A program made the translations under genes and the position numbers. The notes below the pieces were generated by a model. It did no database searches. It saw nothing but the letters and a program-made list of their open reading frames with translations, and was not told the DNA's origin. A DNA stretch of 64,000 nucleotides from Alphaproteobacteria bacterium (GTDB taxonomy: Bacteria > Pseudomonadota > Alphaproteobacteria > UBA8366), in contig JAJFJD010000012.1 in assembly GCA_021774335.1 (NCBI GenBank), positions 1-64,000 on the forward strand, in the 5' to 3' direction. This document shows, piece after piece, positions 42,563 through 52,029 of the stretch. Positions within the stretch are counted from its first letter, which is position 1, and every line of letters begins with the position of its first letter.

Positions 42563-44059
42563 ATGGCGCGGAAACCGAATGACCCCTTGGCCTGGACTGG
42601 CGCATCAGACGATGGCCAGCCCCCGAAAGCCGTATTCCCAATCACTGCACCGATTGATCCCATTCAGCAGGTGGAACTCGGCAATATGTATCTCCAGTTG
42701 GGGAACTTTGCCGATTCCGCGGCGGCGTATCGCAAGGCGATCGAATTGGATCCGACCATTGCCGAAGCGCATTTCAACTTGGGCAATGTTCTCTGTGAAC
42801 TGAACGAGTCGGCGGCGGCGCTCGACGCCTATCGGCAGTCGATTGCTGTGCGGCCGGAATTTTTCGAAGCACATTTTAATCTCGCCGACACGCTGGCAGG
42901 CAATGGCCGGTTGGAAGAAGCAGCGGCGAGCTATCGAAAAGCGGCCGAGATTCAACCCGTGCTCAGTGATGTGCACAATAATCTTGGCACCGTCTTGATC
43001 GAGCTTGGAGATTTCGACGCAGCGATTGCGTCGCTACAGACGGCAGTCAATGTTGCGCCGCAGAGCGGCGAGGCCTACGCGAATCTGGGAACCGCGTTGA
43101 AACATGCCGGCCGGATGGACGAGGCGGTGTCTGCTCTTGAGCGAGCCGCTGCTTTGTTGCCCGGTTCCGCGGACGCGCCGTTCAATCTCGGGATGGCTTT
43201 GATGCAATCGGGTCGCCATCAAGAGGCAGAGGTTGCATACCGGCAAGCGATGATTTTTGCAACGGACATGCCGCGACTGTACCCGTCGCTTGGATCAACA
43301 TTGATGGCTCTTGGGCGGCATGATGAAGCCCTCGACCTATGCGACGCATATCTTGAACGCGTTCCGGCCGAGCGGTCGGTCCTGGCATTCAAGGCCGTCT
43401 TGTTGGAAGAGATGGGGCGCGACGACGAAGGTATTTTTCTCGCCGATTACGACCGATTGATTCATGCCGTCGATATCGACGTGCCGGATGGGTATGGATC
43501 GCTTGAGGCGTTCAATGCCGCTTTGTTGGATCATGTCTTGGATCACCCGTCGCTTGTTGTGGCCCCGACGAGCCACGCGACGGTCATGGGGCGTCATACG
43601 GGCAATTTGCTGGTGGACCCGAAGGGCCCTTTTGCGGATTTTGAAACCATATTGTGGCAAGCCGCCCGGGAGTACAGCGATTGCAATCCTGTCGATAGCG
43701 CCCATCCTTTCCTGGCGAATCCACCTGACCTGACCGGTCTTGTCGTCTGGTCTGTCGTGATGGAAACGCGCGGTCATCAAGTGCCGCATATCCACCCAAG
43801 CGGTTGGCTAAGCGGCGTATATTATGCGGATCTTCCCGAGATCGTTGACCAAGAGACAGCGGATCACGAGGGCTGGATCGAGTTCGGCGAGCCGCCACCC
43901 GACTTCCCGGTAACGAAGTCGCTGCATACCAAGCTTTTCAAACCAAAGCTTGGGCGACTCTTTCTATTCCCCTCTTATTGCTATCATCGGACGGTGCCGT
44001 ATTCGACCGATGAGCGCCGGGTGAGTATCGCCTTCGACTTCCTGCCTGCAGCACCATAA
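42563..44059 (+). CDS. TPR repeat protein with C-terminal 2OG-Fe(II) oxygenase domain
   Basis: 498 residues. About seven TPR repeats fill residues 35-300, and a 2-oxoglutarate/Fe(II) oxygenase domain of the PF13759 type fills about 390-498. Iron ligands visible are His409 and/or His411 (PHIHPSGWLSGVYY) and His475 (CYHRTVP), with the 2OG arginine in ERRVSIAFD. These proteins hydroxylate a partner or product. Following a carbamoyltransferase by 18 bases, it probably acts on the same target. Confidence 0.88.
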   Translation: MARKPNDPLAWTGASDDGQPPKAVFPITAPIDPIQQVELGNMYLQLGNFADSAAAYRKAIELDPTIAEAHFNLGNVLCELNESAAALDAYRQSIAVRPEFFEAHFNLADTLAGNGRLEEAAASYRKAAEIQPVLSDVHNNLGTVLIELGDFDAAIASLQTAVNVAPQSGEAYANLGTALKHAGRMDEAVSALERAAALLPGSADAPFNLGMALMQSGRHQEAEVAYRQAMIFATDMPRLYPSLGSTLMALGRHDEALDLCDAYLERVPAERSVLAFKAVLLEEMGRDDEGIFLADYDRLIHAVDIDVPDGYGSLEAFNAALLDHVLDHPSLVVAPTSHATVMGRHTGNLLVDPKGPFADFETILWQAAREYSDCNPVDSAHPFLANPPDLTGLVVWSVVMETRGHQVPHIHPSGWLSGVYYADLPEIVDQETADHEGWIEFGEPPPDFPVTKSLHTKLFKPKLGRLFLFPSYCYHRTVPYSTDERRVSIAFDFLPAAP

Positions 44060-44083
44060 GAAGAAAAGTTAAGGAATGATGCG

Positions 44084-45307
44084 ATGAATGACCTCTTGAA
44101 AGGGCTGCGAATTGTCGAGGTGTCGGCATTTATCGCAGCACCCTATGCCGGCCTTGTGCTCGGTCAGATGGGCGCCGACGTGATCCGGATCGATCCGATC
44201 GGCGGCGGTTTGGATTACCGGCGTTGGCCCGTGACGGACAAGGGCACCAGCCTCTACTGGACCGGACTGAACAAAGGGAAACGGTCGATCACGTTGAATG
44301 TGCGTGAAGCGGAAGGGCGGGAAATCGCTCAATCGTTGATGACCCATCCGGGCGAGGCGAATGGATTCTTGCTGACCAATCTGCCAGCCAGGGGTTGGCT
44401 TGATTACGATGGACTGAAGGGCAGGCGGGATGATTTGGTGATGATGAATATCACCGGAAATCGAGATGGATCGGTCGCCCTCGATTATACGGTCAACGCC
44501 GCGGCCGGCTTCCCGACGGTTACCGGTCCGGAACATCAGGACCGGCCGGTCAATCACGTCATGCCCGTCTGGGATGTCGTCGCCGCCATGTCGGCGGTGC
44601 AGGGTATTCTCGTCGCCGAGCGCCATCGGCGTGCGACCGGCGAGGGGCAATTCATGCAGGTGGCATTGTCCGATACTGCCTTCGCGACGCTCAGCCATCT
44701 CGGATATATCGGTGAAGTGCAGATCAACGGCGACGTTCGGCCAAAGACTGGCAATCATGTGTACGGCACCTATGGCCAGGACTTTGAGACCAAAGACGGC
44801 CGCCGCGTGATGATCACCGCCTTCACGCCGCGCCACTGGAAAGCCCTTGTCACCGCGACCGGCACGGCCGAGAAAATGGACCAGGTGGCCGCACTGTTCA
44901 GTCTCGACCTTGTCAAGGAAGAGGATCGGTTCGAGGCGCGCGAAACGATTACAGCCGTCCTACGTCCTTGGTTTGAAGCGCGGACCCTTCACGAAATTGC
45001 CGACGCCATGAATGCGGAAGGGGCGTGCTGGGGGCCATATCAGACATTCGCACAGGCAGTGGCCGAGGATCCGCGAATATCGACCGACAATCCGATGTTC
45101 CAGGAGATTGACCAGCCCGGGATCGGAAACCTGACCGCGGCGGGCGGTATGATCGATTTCTCCAATGCGGCGCGGGCATCCGTCCAGCCGGCACCGATTC
45201 TGGGTCAGCATACCGATGAGGTTCTGGGTGATGTCCTGGGGTTATCGTCAGGCGAAATCGGTGGATTGCATGACCGAGGCATCGTGGCTGGTCCTGCCGC
45301 TGAATAA
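44084..45307 (+). CDS. CaiB/BaiF-type CoA-transferase
   Basis: 407 residues with the class III CoA-transferase fold: N-terminal LRIVEVSAFIAAPYAGLVLGQ, then QMGADVIRIDPIG. The likely nucleophilic aspartate is in VALDYTVNAAAGFP. It moves CoA from a donor ester to a free acid. A good AAGGA site precedes the ATG. The genes after it (reductase, ligase, thioesterase) are all CoA-related, so it starts a catabolic run rather than belonging to the carbamoyltransferase cluster. Confidence 0.88.
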   Translation: MNDLLKGLRIVEVSAFIAAPYAGLVLGQMGADVIRIDPIGGGLDYRRWPVTDKGTSLYWTGLNKGKRSITLNVREAEGREIAQSLMTHPGEANGFLLTNLPARGWLDYDGLKGRRDDLVMMNITGNRDGSVALDYTVNAAAGFPTVTGPEHQDRPVNHVMPVWDVVAAMSAVQGILVAERHRRATGEGQFMQVALSDTAFATLSHLGYIGEVQINGDVRPKTGNHVYGTYGQDFETKDGRRVMITAFTPRHWKALVTATGTAEKMDQVAALFSLDLVKEEDRFEARETITAVLRPWFEARTLHEIADAMNAEGACWGPYQTFAQAVAEDPRISTDNPMFQEIDQPGIGNLTAAGGMIDFSNAARASVQPAPILGQHTDEVLGDVLGLSSGEIGGLHDRGIVAGPAAE

Positions 45308-45436
45308 GAATATCTGCCTGAACGCCTTTCTCTGAGGCTTGATCCAGGCTGACAAACCGGCATGTAGCTGATAGGGAATCTGTGTCGGCGCGGTCCGCGC
45401 TTTGGCACAGAAAAAATCGCTTGGGAGAAAACCGAA

Positions 45437-46444
45437 ATGCGCGCAGTGGTCCTTCACGAACATGGCGGTCCTGACAATCTGGTCCTCGAAGAGAACTATC
45501 CGGATCCGAAGGCCGGACCCGGCGATGTGGTTCTGCGCGTCAAAGCGACATCATTGAATTATCACGACATTTTCACCCGTCGCGGCATGCCGGGCATCAA
45601 ATTGAACTTGCCTGTCATTTGCGGTCTGGACGTCGCCGGCGAGATCGCCGAGATCGGCCCCGAAGTAGAGGGTTGGTCGGTTGGCGACCGGGTCTTGGTC
45701 GACCCGCTGAACCGGGTCGAGGGCGGCCTGATGGGCGAAACGGTAGACGGCGGCTTGGCCGAACTCTGCCGTGCGCGGGCGCATCAACTTGTGAAGGTTC
45801 CTGACGGTGTCAGTTTCGCGGATGCGGCGGCGTTGCCGGTGGCGTTCGGAACCGCGCATCGCATGATGTTTACCAATGGCGGTATTTCCGAGGGGGAGCG
45901 GTGTCTTGTGCTGGGCGCCAGCGGTGGCGTCGGAAGCTGTTGCGTCATTCTCGCCAAGATGGCCGGGGCCGAAGTCGTTGCCGCGACGAGCAGCGAGGAA
46001 AAGGGCAAGCGGCTGCGCGAGATGGGTGCGGACCATATCATCGACTACATCAACGACGACTTTACCAAAGAAATTTGGAAGCTTTACGAGAAGCCGCATC
46101 GCCGCACGTTCGACGGCGGCGTCAATATGGTCGTGAATTTCACAGGCGGCGATACCTGGGTGCCGTCCTTCCGCTGCCTTCAGCGCGGCGGCCGCTTGGT
46201 GACATGCGGCGCGACAGCGGGCTTCGATCCGAAGACCGACCTCCGATTCATCTGGACCTTCGAGTTGAAGATTCTCGGATCCAACAGTTGGGCCCGCGAA
46301 GATCTTGAGGCCTTGTTGGGGTATATCCGGGACGGCAAGATGAAGATGCCGATCGACAATGTCTTCCCACTAGAGGAAGCGCGTGAGGCATTGCGGTTAA
46401 TCGAGGATCGCGAGGTAATCGGCAAGGTGATCGTCCAACCATGA
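45437..46444 (+). CDS. Zinc-containing MDR family oxidoreductase
   Basis: 335 residues with the MDR layout: GroES-like domain (NYHDIFTRRGMPG, CGLDVAGEIAEIGPEV), then the Rossmann domain (VLGASGGVGSCCVILAK). Zinc-type marks are partial, so it may be either a quinone oxidoreductase or an enoyl reductase. The stop overlaps the ligase start (ATGA), which couples it to acyl-CoA activation. Confidence 0.85.
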   Translation: MRAVVLHEHGGPDNLVLEENYPDPKAGPGDVVLRVKATSLNYHDIFTRRGMPGIKLNLPVICGLDVAGEIAEIGPEVEGWSVGDRVLVDPLNRVEGGLMGETVDGGLAELCRARAHQLVKVPDGVSFADAAALPVAFGTAHRMMFTNGGISEGERCLVLGASGGVGSCCVILAKMAGAEVVAATSSEEKGKRLREMGADHIIDYINDDFTKEIWKLYEKPHRRTFDGGVNMVVNFTGGDTWVPSFRCLQRGGRLVTCGATAGFDPKTDLRFIWTFELKILGSNSWAREDLEALLGYIRDGKMKMPIDNVFPLEEAREALRLIEDREVIGKVIVQP

Positions 46445-47946
46445 GCGTGGCGGACTTCAATTTCGGCCGCCTGTTTCGAGATCATGTCGACGGTGACCGA
46501 CTTGCCGCGATCGACCTGACGAAGTTTGATGCGCCGCGCGAAGTGACCTATCGGGAATTAGACGCCTGCTGTGATGCGGTGGCGCGCGGGCTTGCCGACG
46601 CCGGGTTCGGCGCCGGCGACCGGATTGGCTTGCTTGCTCTAAACCGGTGGGAGTATTTGGCGGTTCTGTTCGGCGCGATGCGCGCCGGTTGTGTGCCTGT
46701 TCCGGTAAATAACAAGCTGCCGGCCGATGCGGTCGAGTATGTCTTGCGGGATTCGGGCGCGCGGCTTGTCTTCTCGGAAGCGCCGCTGCGAAAGCTGGCA
46801 CCGGCCGACATTACCTTCGTCGATCTTGATTCTGACTTCGATGAATTTTGCGATCCGGGACGATTCGATTCCGTTGAGCCCGGTGACGACCGGGTCTCGA
46901 TGCAGCCATATACCTCAGGCACGACCGGTAAGCCCAAGGGCGTGTTGTTGACCCATGACCGGCAGATTTGGGCGGCGCGCACATTGGTCGAATATCGGCG
47001 CCTAGTCGCTGAGGATCGGATCCTCATCTCCGCGCCGTTCTTTCACAAGAACGCGCTGGTCGCGATCAAGACGGCGTTGTTACCGGGTGCATGCCTCGTC
47101 ATCCTGCCGAAATTCGACGTCGCCCAGTCGATCCAGGCTATCGCCGATCACAAATGCACCATGACGACCGGCGTGCCGACGATGATGTATATGATCCTCC
47201 AAGAGGAGAAGTTGCTTGCGTCCGCGGACACTTCGTCGATCCGCACGATCAGCATGGGTTCTGCGCCTTGTTCAGAAAGCCTACTGGACGGGTTGAAGCG
47301 GTTCTTTCCCCACGCGGAAATCAATCTGAATTACGGGACGACCGAGGGCGGTCCGATCATGCTGGGCTGGTATCATCCGGACGGTATGCCACGCCCGCTG
47401 CACAGCGTCGGCTATCCGATCCCGGGCTGCGAGTTTAAATTCATCGATGGCCCGCATGAGAAGGAAGGCGAGCTGATCTGCCGCAATCCCGGTGTGGCCC
47501 TCGGGTATCACAACCTTCCGGAGGTGACCGCTGAACGGTTCGTCGATGGCTGGTATCACACCGGTGATGTGATGCGGCAAGACGATGATGGCTGGTTCTA
47601 CTTCATCGGCCGGACCGACGACATGTTCGTCTGCGGGGGCGAAAACATCTATCCGTCCGAAGTCGAAGCGCTGCTCGAGCGACACGACGAGATCGTGCAG
47701 GCGGCGGTCCTTCCTTTCGACGATGAGCGCAAAGGGCAATTGCCATACGCCTTTGTCGTGCCGAAGGAAGGCGTGACGCTGGACGTCGGCGCAGTGAAAA
47801 AGTTCGCGCTTGCCAATGGTCCGGCCTACGCGCATCCGCGCGAAGTATTCTTCCTGCCCGAAATGCCGCTTAGCGGGACCAACAAAATTGATCGTAACGC
47901 GCTGCGCGACCATGTTGCGGCCGAGATGAACAACACGGAAAGCTGA
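46441..47946 (+). CDS. Acyl-CoA ligase (AMP-forming)
   Basis: 501 residues, ANL superfamily. Visible are the P-loop motif YTSGTTGKPKGVLLTH, the motif LNYGTTEGGP, the hinge region GRTDDMFVCGGENIYPSEVE and the C-terminal catalytic lysine in LSGTNKIDRNAL. It activates a carboxylic acid to its CoA thioester through an acyl-AMP. The substrate cannot be read. It is coupled to the MDR gene before it and lies 4 bases from the thioesterase gene. Confidence 0.9.
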   Translation: MSVADFNFGRLFRDHVDGDRLAAIDLTKFDAPREVTYRELDACCDAVARGLADAGFGAGDRIGLLALNRWEYLAVLFGAMRAGCVPVPVNNKLPADAVEYVLRDSGARLVFSEAPLRKLAPADITFVDLDSDFDEFCDPGRFDSVEPGDDRVSMQPYTSGTTGKPKGVLLTHDRQIWAARTLVEYRRLVAEDRILISAPFFHKNALVAIKTALLPGACLVILPKFDVAQSIQAIADHKCTMTTGVPTMMYMILQEEKLLASADTSSIRTISMGSAPCSESLLDGLKRFFPHAEINLNYGTTEGGPIMLGWYHPDGMPRPLHSVGYPIPGCEFKFIDGPHEKEGELICRNPGVALGYHNLPEVTAERFVDGWYHTGDVMRQDDDGWFYFIGRTDDMFVCGGENIYPSEVEALLERHDEIVQAAVLPFDDERKGQLPYAFVVPKEGVTLDVGAVKKFALANGPAYAHPREVFFLPEMPLSGTNKIDRNALRDHVAAEMNNTES

Positions 47947-47950
47947 CGCA

Positions 47951-48370
47951 ATGCCCGAAAACAAAATGACCCGCGAAGAACTTCATGAACGCATCACGCG
48001 TGCTCCCTTCCACCAATGGCTTGGACTGGAAGTCACGGGCGTAGACGAGGAAGGGATCGATGTTCGCATCCCTTGGCGCGACGAGTTCGTGGTCAACGTG
48101 GAAGTTGGGTACGCTCACGGTGGTATTCTTGCGACGGTGATCGACGTGGTCGGTGATTTCGCGCTGGCCGCCAAGCTTGGGCGGCCGTATCCCACCGTCG
48201 ATATGCGCGTCGACTACCATCGTGCGGCGATGCCGGGCGATCTGCATGCCCGCGGGCAGATCGTCAAACTCGGCAAGATGTTTTCGGTTGCCGAGACATC
48301 GGTCCATGATTCTAACGGAAAACTGTTGGCAAGTGGCCGTGCTGTCTATGCGGTCGCCGCGCCGAAGTAG
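47951..48370 (+). CDS. PaaI family hotdog-fold thioesterase
   Basis: 139 residues: N-terminal FHQWLGLEVTGVDEEG, the HGG-type active segment AHGGILATVIDVVGDFA and the strand RPYPTVDMRVDYHR. It hydrolyses acyl- or aryl-CoA. Being the last gene of the CoA-transferase/reductase/ligase run, it could release the product or protect the CoA pool. Confidence 0.88.
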   Translation: MPENKMTREELHERITRAPFHQWLGLEVTGVDEEGIDVRIPWRDEFVVNVEVGYAHGGILATVIDVVGDFALAAKLGRPYPTVDMRVDYHRAAMPGDLHARGQIVKLGKMFSVAETSVHDSNGKLLASGRAVYAVAAPK

Positions 48371-48383
48371 CCGCGTTCCCTAA

Positions 48384-48398
48384 GGGCCGTTGCGGCCC
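48384..48398. repeat. Small GC hairpin between convergent genes
   Basis: GGGCCG (48384-48389), TTG loop, CGGCCC (48393-48398). It lies in the 29-base gap between the convergent thioesterase and DUF4392 genes and could act as a weak two-way terminator. No T tract is present on either side. Confidence 0.35.
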
Positions 48399-48399
48399 C

Positions 48400-49389
48400 C
48401 TAGAACCCTCTCTCGATTTCCCCCTCCAAAGCGCGGGCCACGAGCGCCTGCATCAATGTGACCACGGCGGCATTGTCCTGAACCGGAATGCCGTCGACGG
48501 CGGCGATCCGTTCTCCCGTGCCGCCATCGGTCAGTCCCAATCCCACCCCCACATGTTCCAGTGCGATTTCCTCTTCCGGCGTATGGCAGAGCGACGCGTC
48601 ATTCCGTTTCACGGCAAGTGCGGCACAGACGCCGTAAGCGCCGAGATTTGATGACGTGGAGACCACTAAGACGTCGGTCGATACCGCTGACACGATCCCA
48701 CCGCCGCAGGGCGTGATGTCCGATTTGTTGAGGTCAGGCATTGTCTCGACCAGGACGTCGTGGATCCTTCCAAACCCAATTTCATTTCCGCCGTCGCCGA
48801 TCGATAGCGTCGGTTTTGCTGCTTTCGACATTTCGGCGAACAGGTGATCGACGTTGCAGCGGAAGGAATCCCGGGAAATGCCGGTGGCGCCGTAGGTGAT
48901 GCCGTTGATATTGCCGCCCAGCCGTTCGATGGCGATGGCAACATCAAGCGAGCCGGCGATATCTTTCTGTTGGTTCTTGTCATTGAGCGTTAATTCGTCG
49001 ACGGGAACATCCACTGAACGGCGCTCAAGCAGGACGCGGAATGGCTCGGCGGCGGGCGGGTCGGTGTAGATCGTCACCCGATGACCAATCTTCGTCAGTG
49101 CTTCCGCCAGCACCACAGTGCCGAAGGGACCGTCATTCTCGCCGTTCGGCATATGGTCGGGGACGGCGGCGCCACTGACGATGCCGATATGGCAGGGCGG
49201 CCGGTCCAGCATCTCCGCCGCCGCCATTACCAACGGTTTGTCGCTGGTGGCGCGGGCCGCTTCATAGAGCCGCCATTTCACGCCGCGCGGTAGGCCGCGG
49301 CCCTGAATTTCCAGGCATTGCAGTCGGTCGATGTTCTCGCAGGCGATGAGCATGAAGGGTCCATGAAATCCAGTTTCGAAGGCGGACAC
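48400..49389 (-). CDS. DUF4392 family protein (glutamate cyclase-like)
   Basis: 329 residues. DUF4392 marks include VSGAAVPDHMPNGENDGPFGTVVLAEALTK in its N-terminal half (positions about 75-104), SIGDGGNEIGFGRIHD and the later VSTSSNLGAYGV. The family includes the C-terminal part of mammalian D-glutamate cyclase, which interconverts D-glutamate and 5-oxo-D-proline. The GTG start follows the stop of the DUF2333 gene directly. Specificity in bacteria is not settled. Confidence 0.8.
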   Translation of the reverse strand: MSAFETGFHGPFMLIACENIDRLQCLEIQGRGLPRGVKWRLYEAARATSDKPLVMAAAEMLDRPPCHIGIVSGAAVPDHMPNGENDGPFGTVVLAEALTKIGHRVTIYTDPPAAEPFRVLLERRSVDVPVDELTLNDKNQQKDIAGSLDVAIAIERLGGNINGITYGATGISRDSFRCNVDHLFAEMSKAAKPTLSIGDGGNEIGFGRIHDVLVETMPDLNKSDITPCGGGIVSAVSTDVLVVSTSSNLGAYGVCAALAVKRNDASLCHTPEEEIALEHVGVGLGLTDGGTGERIAAVDGIPVQDNAAVVTLMQALVARALEGEIERGF

Positions 49390-50382
49390 CTATTTTAGCA
49401 GAATGTTGCTCACTTCCTTCAATTGGGTGCGGGCCCGCAGTAAATAAAATCCCTGAACAGCGAGATGGCCGGGTGCGAACATTCCGTCATTGGCGCCGTT
49501 GGAGATGATGAGCGGGTCCATTTCGGTGGCAGTGCGCAGGCTGTCGAGCATCTGTTGCCACACATTTTCGACATTCTTTTCCGCAAGCACGGACTGAAAG
49601 TCCACCCCCAATTCTCGGAGGATCATGTAGTAGCCGTACAGCCGGCCCTTGGTGGAATAGAAGATGTCATCGGCATCGGTGTCGAACCAACCGAGATTGG
49701 ACTCGATGGCACGTTGATCGAGCGTTGCCGATACGCTGCCGAGGTCATTGCTCACGCGCTCCAAGAAGGCGATCAGATTGTCCGCCCGACGATCGAGAAC
49801 GGCGGAGCCGTCGTTCAGGCGTTCGTTATAGCGTCGCAGGCTCTTCATTGCGGCGTGGTACTGCTTCTCCGCGCTCGCTGTCGGCAAAAGCGACGTGGAA
49901 GGGTCCCAATGCCAGATCGTGCCGTCGTATTTTAGCAGGCCCGATGCCTTGTCGAGATCTTCGTCGACCTGGCTCGAACCCCGTGTACGGCCCAGGACGT
50001 CGGTCATTTCGATAGCGAATCGCGACACAGCGTAGATTAGTCCGACCTGGAAATTCGGCATGTTGTCGAGCATCGACGAGGGAAACACGATTGGCTTGTT
50101 CGCCGTCCAGGTCGATTCCTGCGTTTCCCGTTCGATCATCTTTACCGCAATGGCAACGGCGCGGCTGCCGTTCGGCAGCTGTTCGCTTTGCGGCACGGTG
50201 TATTGCACATCGTCGTTGATCTTGTGCGTTACCAACATACCGATGGGGTAATAGAGCAGTGCCGCGATAAACAGAATTCCAACGCCGGTACCGATGCGGC
50301 GGCCTACCGTGCTCGGTTCGTCAGGATTTCGCCGGTTGAGCGACGGCAGTTTCTCGCGAATGCTGGAAAGCAAGGCGTTCAT
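49390..50382 (-). CDS. DUF2333 family inner-membrane protein
   Basis: 330 residues from the ATG at 50382 (a TTG three codons earlier is also possible). A membrane segment (about residues 30-50, TGVGILFIAALLYYPIGM) precedes a large periplasmic domain with the DUF2333 pattern FPSSMLDNMPNFQVGLIYAVSR. The family is common in proteobacteria, and its role is unknown. It abuts the DUF4392 gene (TAG then GTG), so the two are coupled. Confidence 0.82.
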   Translation of the reverse strand: MNALLSSIREKLPSLNRRNPDEPSTVGRRIGTGVGILFIAALLYYPIGMLVTHKINDDVQYTVPQSEQLPNGSRAVAIAVKMIERETQESTWTANKPIVFPSSMLDNMPNFQVGLIYAVSRFAIEMTDVLGRTRGSSQVDEDLDKASGLLKYDGTIWHWDPSTSLLPTASAEKQYHAAMKSLRRYNERLNDGSAVLDRRADNLIAFLERVSNDLGSVSATLDQRAIESNLGWFDTDADDIFYSTKGRLYGYYMILRELGVDFQSVLAEKNVENVWQQMLDSLRTATEMDPLIISNGANDGMFAPGHLAVQGFYLLRARTQLKEVSNILLK

Positions 50383-50511
50383 TGGTGGCAAAACCCGTAT
50401 GTAATGGACGCACCAAGCGTCCTGACCGTCTACATATAGGCATGATCGTCGCGAATTTTAATGCTTTTCCATCGGAAGTGGCGTGCTCGTGAGACGCCTC
50501 TGACTGCAATC

Positions 50512-51897
50512 CTATTCGGCAGCTTGCGTCGACCGCGTGGGTGTAGCCTCACATAAAGCGGTCAATTCCAGCATATTTTCAATGCTTTCGAAGTTTCCAA
50601 GCATTTCAAACAACGGCGCGATCCGATCCGCTGGCAGAACGCGGGACGCGCAATCCGTAAATTTGATCCGCATTTCCTCGTCCGACATCGGGTTTGGCCG
50701 CCCACGGCCCATTAGATACTCGGTTTTTTCCGACAGTTTCGTACCATCTCGTGTGGTGACGATAACCTCGGCGCACCAGGGCCTATCGGTCATTGTCGGG
50801 TGCGGTGCCACGTCGCAGAGTCCGAGGAGTTCCTGTGCCTGCTTGTCGGCCCAGGCATCACCCTCGAAATGATCGAGAATGACCTTGCCGTGCATCAGCG
50901 CTCGCGACACGCAATATTGAACACTGAACTTGGCTTCCAGGGGGCTCGAGACAGTCGGATTGTTGGTATGCGGCAAACGCTGGGCGTGACTGTAGATCTG
51001 AATGTGTTTTACGTTTTCCGGCGTCAGCCCGTGTTTCTCCACTAGGTTCAGCATCATGGTGATCCCCATATGGGTGCTGCCGCAGCAGGGGAACTGTTTG
51101 ATGCCGAGCCCCGGCTCCAGAACTTCGAGTGGATCGCACCAGTTCTCGAAAATCTTGTCGGCGTCGTAAGTACCGGGGCCGTTGAACACCTCGAAGAAAC
51201 CTTGTTTGTCTTCGAAGGCATCCTCGTTTGATGTGAATCCGCCCTGCGCGAGAAACGCCGCGAATACGCCGTTGCGCGTATTCTGGCCCACATGCAGCGG
51301 CTTGGTCATCGTGCCAAAATTCGCTTTCACGCCTGAGGCCAGAGACACCGCAATCGCCAGGGCGCGGCTGGTCTGTTCCTCGTCGAGCCCCATCATTCTG
51401 GAAGCCGCTGCAACTGTGCCGAAGATGCCGAGCGTTGCCGTTGGGTGCCAGCCTTTTTCGTAATGGGTGAAATTCACGCTGCGCCCGACTTTGCATTCGG
51501 TTTCGTAGCCGATGACATAGGCGGTGAGGGCGTCACGGCCGCTTTTCCCGAAATGTTCGCCCAGGGCGACGATCGGCGGTACCAACATGGCCGACGGATG
51601 CCCGCCCATGACCGGACTGACATCATCGTAGTCGAGCGCATGGGAGGCGGTGCCGTTTATGAGCACGGCGTCGAGCGCCGATCCCCGCTTGTTACCGCCG
51701 AAAATCAGGCACGGGCCGTCTTGGTCGCCGATGCCGGGTACGGATGCCGGTATTTGCGTCGTCGGCTCGGGCGCGCCGGCGAAGGTGACACCGATGGTAT
51801 CGGTGATCGCATGTTTCGCCCAGAAAAGAGCGTCCTCGGAGATATCCTCGTAGCGAAAGGCCAGAATTCGTTTGGCAAGTTCCTGCGTCACGCTCAT
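50512..51897 (-). CDS. MmgE/PrpD family protein
   Basis: 461 residues from the ATG at 51897 (GAGGAG eight bases upstream). Family marks: WAKHAITDTIGVTFAGAPEPT, LINGTASHALDYDDVSPVMGGHPSAM and the C-terminal LPADRIAPLFEML. It is a paralogue of the protein at 17094-18488, with similar length but only moderate likeness. It is probably a dehydratase, isomerase or decarboxylase of a carboxylic acid. It stands alone, between the DUF2333 gene and the TauD pair. Confidence 0.85.
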   Translation of the reverse strand: MSVTQELAKRILAFRYEDISEDALFWAKHAITDTIGVTFAGAPEPTTQIPASVPGIGDQDGPCLIFGGNKRGSALDAVLINGTASHALDYDDVSPVMGGHPSAMLVPPIVALGEHFGKSGRDALTAYVIGYETECKVGRSVNFTHYEKGWHPTATLGIFGTVAAASRMMGLDEEQTSRALAIAVSLASGVKANFGTMTKPLHVGQNTRNGVFAAFLAQGGFTSNEDAFEDKQGFFEVFNGPGTYDADKIFENWCDPLEVLEPGLGIKQFPCCGSTHMGITMMLNLVEKHGLTPENVKHIQIYSHAQRLPHTNNPTVSSPLEAKFSVQYCVSRALMHGKVILDHFEGDAWADKQAQELLGLCDVAPHPTMTDRPWCAEVIVTTRDGTKLSEKTEYLMGRGRPNPMSDEEMRIKFTDCASRVLPADRIAPLFEMLGNFESIENMLELTALCEATPTRSTQAAE

Positions 51898-52029
51898 CGG
51901 TCGTCTCCTCATTTACAGGCTATCTGATCGAAACCGGTCATTGTCTCAAGGGCGGCGATTAGCCTCCCTCAAGACAATCGGCATTTTATGACGTTAAGCC
52001 CCGGCAGGGCAAAACGGACCCGGCTCCGC

